Origin: JAGPUQ01 sp963708735
GTDB lineage: Bacteria > Pseudomonadota > Gammaproteobacteria > Pseudomonadales > Porticoccaceae
DNA: 64,000 nt
Reading direction: 5' to 3'
NCBI GenBank assembly: GCA_963708735.1
Contig: CAVPTW010000005.1
Coordinates: forward strand, 298,496-362,495
Below the pieces are notes generated by a model. It worked only from the letters and a program-made list of their open reading frames with translations. It had not been told where the DNA came from and ran no database searches. Below, in pieces: positions 60,587-64,000 of the stretch (the first letter of the stretch is position 1; each line of letters opens with the position of its first letter). A program made the translations under genes and the position numbers.

Positions 60587-60851
60587 TATTACTCTGTGGT
60601 CTGTCCCCTATTACTCTATTATTCTGCCTGAGTCAGCCCCATTTGTGCCGATCGACCTGTGCCAGCAGCGGTATACCACCGTTGCTGGTGATGTCGCCAC
60701 CACGGAAATCGGCTTCGACTCTACGGCGCTTGACGGATGGAAATTCGAGAGAAGTCTGGTAGCATTCTGTCACGGCGGAAGTCTCTTTTGAATCAATGGT
60801 CGCACACTGATTTTTAAGGAGTTTCCGCCGTTTTTCTACCTACCTTGGTGC
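60587..60851. other. Gap between RAYT copy 3 and the IS3 relic
   Basis: Contains a repeated GTGGTCTGTCCCCTATTACT tail to about 60617 and then unrecognised sequence. An 85-codon plus-strand frame (60534-60791) starts inside the REP end and was not accepted. Confidence 0.5.
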
Positions 60852-61245
60852 AAAATCCGGGCTAAAACGGCGATTCGGATGATCCGGGCCGTGCAGATGG
60901 CTGTCTGGCAACGCCAGGGCAGCCATCAGGTGATTCTGCACTCCGATCGTGGCAGTCACTTCCGAAGCGGCGACGACCAGCGCTATCTGGCGGCCAACGG
61001 GCGGGTGTGCTCGATGAGCGCGGTGGGTCACTGCGGGGACAACGCTGCATGCGAAGGCTTCTTCGGCATGCTCAAGCGCGAACGGGTCCACCGCATGACG
61101 TACACGACACTCGATGCCGCACGGGCTGATGTGCGCGAATACATCGAGCGGTTCCACAACCCGAGGATGCGGCGAAGGGTCGCCAAACAGGACCTGAAGT
61201 TCTCAACCCTTTCACAACCGTCCGTTGATTTCGGGGTAGAGCCCA
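60852..61245 (+). pseudogene. IS3-family transposase OrfB, C-terminal fragment
   Basis: VILHSDRGSHFRSGDDQRYL holds the second catalytic Asp of the rve/DDE domain, then CSMSAVGHCGDNAACEGFFG and MLKRERVHRM the catalytic Glu region, followed by YIERFHNPRMRRR and KFSTLSQPSV at the usual end. The N-terminal part with the first Asp is missing, so it is a relic. Confidence 0.85.
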
Positions 61246-61604
61246 ACCGGCACCATCCGGGAGCACGCCTCCCCATAAGGAGGCAGCCGACAACCACCGC
61301 AAGCCGGCTCTGCCGCTCAGATTGATGCACGCAACTCTTTGAATCTGCTTTTATTTACGAGCACAGGCCCGGGCATGGCGCGTAATTTGCTTTGTCCATC
61401 GTGAGCGGGATGAGTCGCCCTCGAGCCACTCATGACGGCACACACTGGAGCAATACCGAGGCGAACTAGGGTTCCGGTCTGCAGCAAGCAGGCGCTGGTC
61501 CGAGAGTTCTCCGGCCCCAAGGATGCGGGCTACACGGCGGGATAAAAGCCCGGGAGACGCGATGTCATCCCGTGCCTGTTATTCCATCGTGAGGAGTCGC
61601 ATCC
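61246..61604. other. Gap before the substrate-binding protein gene
   Basis: No supported gene in 359 bases. The last part is the leader of the next gene, with GTGAGGAGTC as ribosome site. It marks the right border of the mobile-element region. Confidence 0.4.
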
Positions 61605-62612
61605 ATGTCAGCACCCATGTTCCGCTCGCTGCGAAAGATCCTGATCGGCGTCACCCTGGCCGCCACCGCGCTGCTCGCTCCCTCCGCCAGCCAGGCGGCG
61701 GAGTCCCTGAAAATCGGCACCGTGGTCTGGGCCGGCTACGGCCCCTTCTACGTCGCCGACAAGAAAGATTTGTTCAAGCCGCACGGGCTGGACGTGGAAC
61801 TGCAGTTCTTCAACGATCCGGCGCTGATCCCCACCGCCATGGCCAGCCGCGTGCTGGACGGCGGCATGCTGACCTACGATCAGGTGGTCGCCTCGGTCGC
61901 CAAGGGCCTCAAGCACCGGGTGGTGATGCCCATCGATTTCTCCAACGGCGGCGACGCCATCGTCGCCGCCGCTTCCATCGATTCGATAACCGACTTCAAG
62001 GGCAAGAAGGTCGGCTACAACCCACTGTCGCCCTCCGACTTCCTGCTCGCCTATGCGCTGCAGCAGAACGGCATGAGCGAGAAGGATATCGTCCCGGTGA
62101 ACATGACTCCCGAGAGCATTCCCGGCGCCATGGCGTCTGGCAGCCTGCCGGTGGGCGTGACCTACGAGCCGAATGTCTCGCAGATCCTCGGCATGGGCCA
62201 CGGCACCAAGTTCAAGGTGGTTTTCTCCTCCAAGGACGCCCCGGGTCTGATCACCGACGTGCTGGTATTCGACGAGGCGGTGATCGCCAGGAAGCCGGCC
62301 GCGATCAAGGCGCTGATCCAGGGCTATCTCGACGGTCTGGCCTACATGCAGCAGAACCCGGACGAATCCGCCGAGATCATCGGCCAGGTGCTCGGCGTCG
62401 GCGCCGACGAAGCCAAGGAGCAGATGGCCGGCGCGCACAACCTGACGCTCGACGAGATGCCGACCAGCTTCGCTCCGTCCAAGCAGACCAACTCCTTGCA
62501 CGGCAGCGGCGCGATCATCGCCAAGCTGCTCAAGGACAACGGCCAGATCCCGCAGATCCCGGACTTCAACCAGACCTACGACGCGCGGTTAATCGAAGCG
62601 CTCGCCCAGTAA
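61605..62612 (+). CDS. ABC transporter substrate-binding protein (NMT1/SsuA type)
   Basis: A 335-aa periplasmic protein. The signal peptide ends in PSASQAAE (about residue 31). The mature part starts SLKIGTVVWAGYGPFYVADK, as in taurine, sulfonate and thiamine-precursor binding proteins, and continues GGMLTYDQVVASVAKGL and KGKKVGYNPLSPSDFLLAYA. No permease or ATPase follows; the next gene is a desaturase. The ligand is unknown. GTGAGGAGTCGCATCC precedes ATG 61605. Confidence 0.85.
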   Translation: MSAPMFRSLRKILIGVTLAATALLAPSASQAAESLKIGTVVWAGYGPFYVADKKDLFKPHGLDVELQFFNDPALIPTAMASRVLDGGMLTYDQVVASVAKGLKHRVVMPIDFSNGGDAIVAAASIDSITDFKGKKVGYNPLSPSDFLLAYALQQNGMSEKDIVPVNMTPESIPGAMASGSLPVGVTYEPNVSQILGMGHGTKFKVVFSSKDAPGLITDVLVFDEAVIARKPAAIKALIQGYLDGLAYMQQNPDESAEIIGQVLGVGADEAKEQMAGAHNLTLDEMPTSFAPSKQTNSLHGSGAIIAKLLKDNGQIPQIPDFNQTYDARLIEALAQ

Positions 62613-62619
62613 CGCTCGC

Positions 62620-62646
62620 GGGCCGGCATGTCTCCGGCCCCTTTCT
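62620..62646 (+). terminator. Hairpin after the substrate-binding protein gene
   Basis: GGGCCGG (62620-62626) pairs with CCGGCCC (62634-62640), followed by CTTTCT. The T-run is poor, so it may be an attenuator or a 3' stabiliser rather than a full terminator. Confidence 0.45.
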
Positions 62647-62655
62647 GAGGTTGCC

Positions 62656-63906
62656 ATGACCCCCACCGCCAAGAAGAAACCGCTGTTTCGCTACACCGAT
62701 GGGCCCTTGCCCAACACCCTGGCGATGAGCTACACGCTGTTCGGCTACGCCGCCGGCGTGGCCCTGCTGTTCGTCGCCAGCCCCTGGCTCAATGCACTCG
62801 GCACCCTGCTGCTGGCGCACGCGATGGTCATCGCCGCCTACCTCATCCACGAATTCGCCCACGGCACCATCTTCAGCGTGCCGAAGCACAACCAGTGGGC
62901 CGGCAACGTCTGCAGTTGGATGGCCGGCAGCTGCTATGCCGAGTTCCAGGACCTGCGCAAGAAGCACATGCGCCACCACGTCGACCGCGCCGACGTCATC
63001 ACCTTCGACAGCAAGGCCTTCCTCATGGCCCGCCCGCTCTGGGTGCGCAAGCTGGTACTGGCGCTGGAATGGGCCTATGTGCCGGCGGTGGAACTGATCA
63101 TGCACTGGTACGTGATAGCGCTGCCCTTCGTCACCGGCAACGACAAGCACCGCGCCCGCCGCGGCCGGGTGGCGCTGATCTTCGCCCTGCGCACGGCGAT
63201 CTTCGCCCTGGTCGGAATGATCTCGCTCAAGGCGCTGGCGCTCTACGACGCGATGGCCTGGATGACCATGCTCACCGTGCTGCGCTTCGCCGACGCCTAC
63301 CAGCACACCTACGACGCCTTCACCGTGCTCGAGGAAGGCAGCGTGCCGGACGACAAGCCACGCGACCGCGCCTACGAGCAGCAGAATACCTACAGCAACG
63401 TGGTCTCGCTGCGCTGGCCGGCGCTCAACCTGCTGCTGCTCAACTTCAGCTTCCACAATGCCCACCACGAAAAGCCGGTGGTGCCCTGGTACCGCCTGCC
63501 GAGGCTGCACGAGGAGTTGTACGGCTCCACCTACAACCAGGTGATCCCGATGCGCCAGCTGCTCGCGTCCTTCCACCGCCATCGCCTCAAGCGCGTGCTG
63601 AGCGACGACTATGGCGTGGTCACCGAGGGCCCGAACAAGGCCGACAGCTTCTACGGCGCCGTCGGCGTCTCCTTCCTGACGGCGGTGGGAGATGGACCCA
63701 CTGGATTATCGTGGCCGCACGGTGGTGCTCGACCGGTGCGCGCCGGCGGCATCGGCCGAGGTGTGGCGCAGGCGTCGCCGAGGCCGGCGCCACCCTGGAA
63801 CTGCTGGACCGCGCCGCCGCCGCGCTCGACGCGCTGGTGGCCGAACTGGCGCCGCTGGCCCCCGCCCGCGGCACGGCGCTGGACCTCGCCGACCATGCGG
63901 CCGTGA
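62656..63906 (+). CDS. Fatty acid desaturase, C-terminal tail doubtful
   Basis: A membrane-bound di-iron desaturase. The three histidine boxes are HEFAH (65-69), HMRHH (104-108) and HNAHH (267-271), with hydrophobic stretches at 27-60, 176-198 and 255-265. It inserts a double bond or hydroxylates lipid chains. The frame continues to 63906 (416 aa), but from about residue 345 it reads through the start of the next gene in a low-complexity Pro/Arg tail, so the true end is probably near 63690 with a lost stop. Follows the binding-protein gene by 43 bases. Confidence 0.82.
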   Translation: MTPTAKKKPLFRYTDGPLPNTLAMSYTLFGYAAGVALLFVASPWLNALGTLLLAHAMVIAAYLIHEFAHGTIFSVPKHNQWAGNVCSWMAGSCYAEFQDLRKKHMRHHVDRADVITFDSKAFLMARPLWVRKLVLALEWAYVPAVELIMHWYVIALPFVTGNDKHRARRGRVALIFALRTAIFALVGMISLKALALYDAMAWMTMLTVLRFADAYQHTYDAFTVLEEGSVPDDKPRDRAYEQQNTYSNVVSLRWPALNLLLLNFSFHNAHHEKPVVPWYRLPRLHEELYGSTYNQVIPMRQLLASFHRHRLKRVLSDDYGVVTEGPNKADSFYGAVGVSFLTAVGDGPTGLSWPHGGARPVRAGGIGRGVAQASPRPAPPWNCWTAPPPRSTRWWPNWRRWPPPAARRWTSPTMRP

Positions 63907-64000
63907 AGGCGTACGCCCAGGATCTGGCGTCCCGCGATACGGCGGTCGACCTGCTGATCAACAACGCCGGGATGGAATACCCGACGCCGCTGGCCGACAG
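63692..64000 (+). pseudogene. Short-chain dehydrogenase/reductase, frame-broken and cut by window edge
   Basis: From ATG 63692 the frame starts MDPLDYRGRTVVL and should continue with an SDR TGxxGGIGRG motif. That motif is readable only after small indels near 63732-63777; further on, EAGATLELLDRAAAALDALV, ALDLADHAAVKAYAQDLA and LLINNAGMEYPTPLAD (the NNAG motif) are clear. At least three single-base changes are needed in the first 30 codons. The gene continues beyond 64000. Ribosome site GGTGGGAG. Confidence 0.7.

Noticed and set aside
60534..60791. An 85-codon plus-strand frame after RAYT copy 3
   Set aside because: Begins in the REP terminus, has no ribosome site and no recognisable similarity.

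Overview
This is a GC-rich bacterial chromosome segment, most likely from a gammaproteobacterium. The strongest evidence is the block at 24.9-35.0 kb: prmC-prfA-hemA on one strand, facing a TPR lipoprotein gene, lolB, ispE, tRNA-Gln, prs, rplY, pth and ychF. That order, with fused-type ArgA, RhlB and an N-terminal fragment of RlmJ, is typical of gammaproteobacteria. Several CaiB-type CoA-transferases, acyl-CoA enzymes, a luciferase-like F420-type oxidoreductase and an N-acyl-D-amino-acid deacylase homologue suggest a metabolically versatile environmental lineage. The genus cannot be fixed from the sequence alone.

Layout: 0-5.5 kb holds rlmJ (partial), a CoA-transferase, an IS91-type relic, a methyltransferase, a small monooxygenase-fold protein and argA. 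5.5-11.2 kb is a valine-catabolism operon (mmsA, a frameshifted isobutyryl-CoA-dehydrogenase-like gene, enoyl-CoA hydratase, 3-hydroxyisobutyryl-CoA hydrolase, mmsB). 11.2-13.7 kb is an accessory island: an AT-richer AbiJ/HEPN-like gene between integron-cassette-like boundaries, then a REP-type transposase (RAYT) with a partial tandem duplication and an IS relic. 13.8-24.9 kb returns to chromosomal genes (a YqjD/YqjE-like pair, aldehyde dehydrogenase, CoA-transferase, rhlB, DoxX, a glutamate-synthase-like flavoenzyme, PilZ, amidohydrolase, LLM oxidoreductase). 24.9-35.0 kb is the conserved housekeeping block.

From 35.2 kb to about 61.3 kb the window is a mosaic of mobile-element debris and cargo. 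A phage-type integrase is cut by an IS5-family element. It is followed by an outer-membrane protein, a di-haem peroxidase, a metal-ATPase scrap and an arsenic operon (arsR-arsI-arsC-arsD-arsA-acr3-arsC2-arsH), in which the first arsC and arsA are broken. Next come two zinc alcohol dehydrogenases, a 2-hydroxyacid dehydrogenase lying between Tn3 resolvase and transposase relics, an old-yellow-enzyme gene between direct repeats, and an SDR gene. The last part is a gene graveyard (aldo-keto reductase, IS256, uppP, gnd, helicase and IS3 fragments) with two IPTL-CTERM proteins inside a 29-nt perfect inverted repeat. Three copies of a second RAYT type lie at 48, 59 and 60 kb. The two full-length copies both carry His-to-Pro in the HUH catalytic motif. 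61.6-64.0 kb holds an ABC substrate-binding protein, a fatty acid desaturase and the start of an SDR gene.

Single-base frame breaks recur (acyl-CoA dehydrogenase, arsC, arsA three times, IPTL-CTERM anchor, terminal SDR). Some come with nonsense mutations and junctions that look like real decay. Others could be assembly errors, and sequence alone cannot separate the two.
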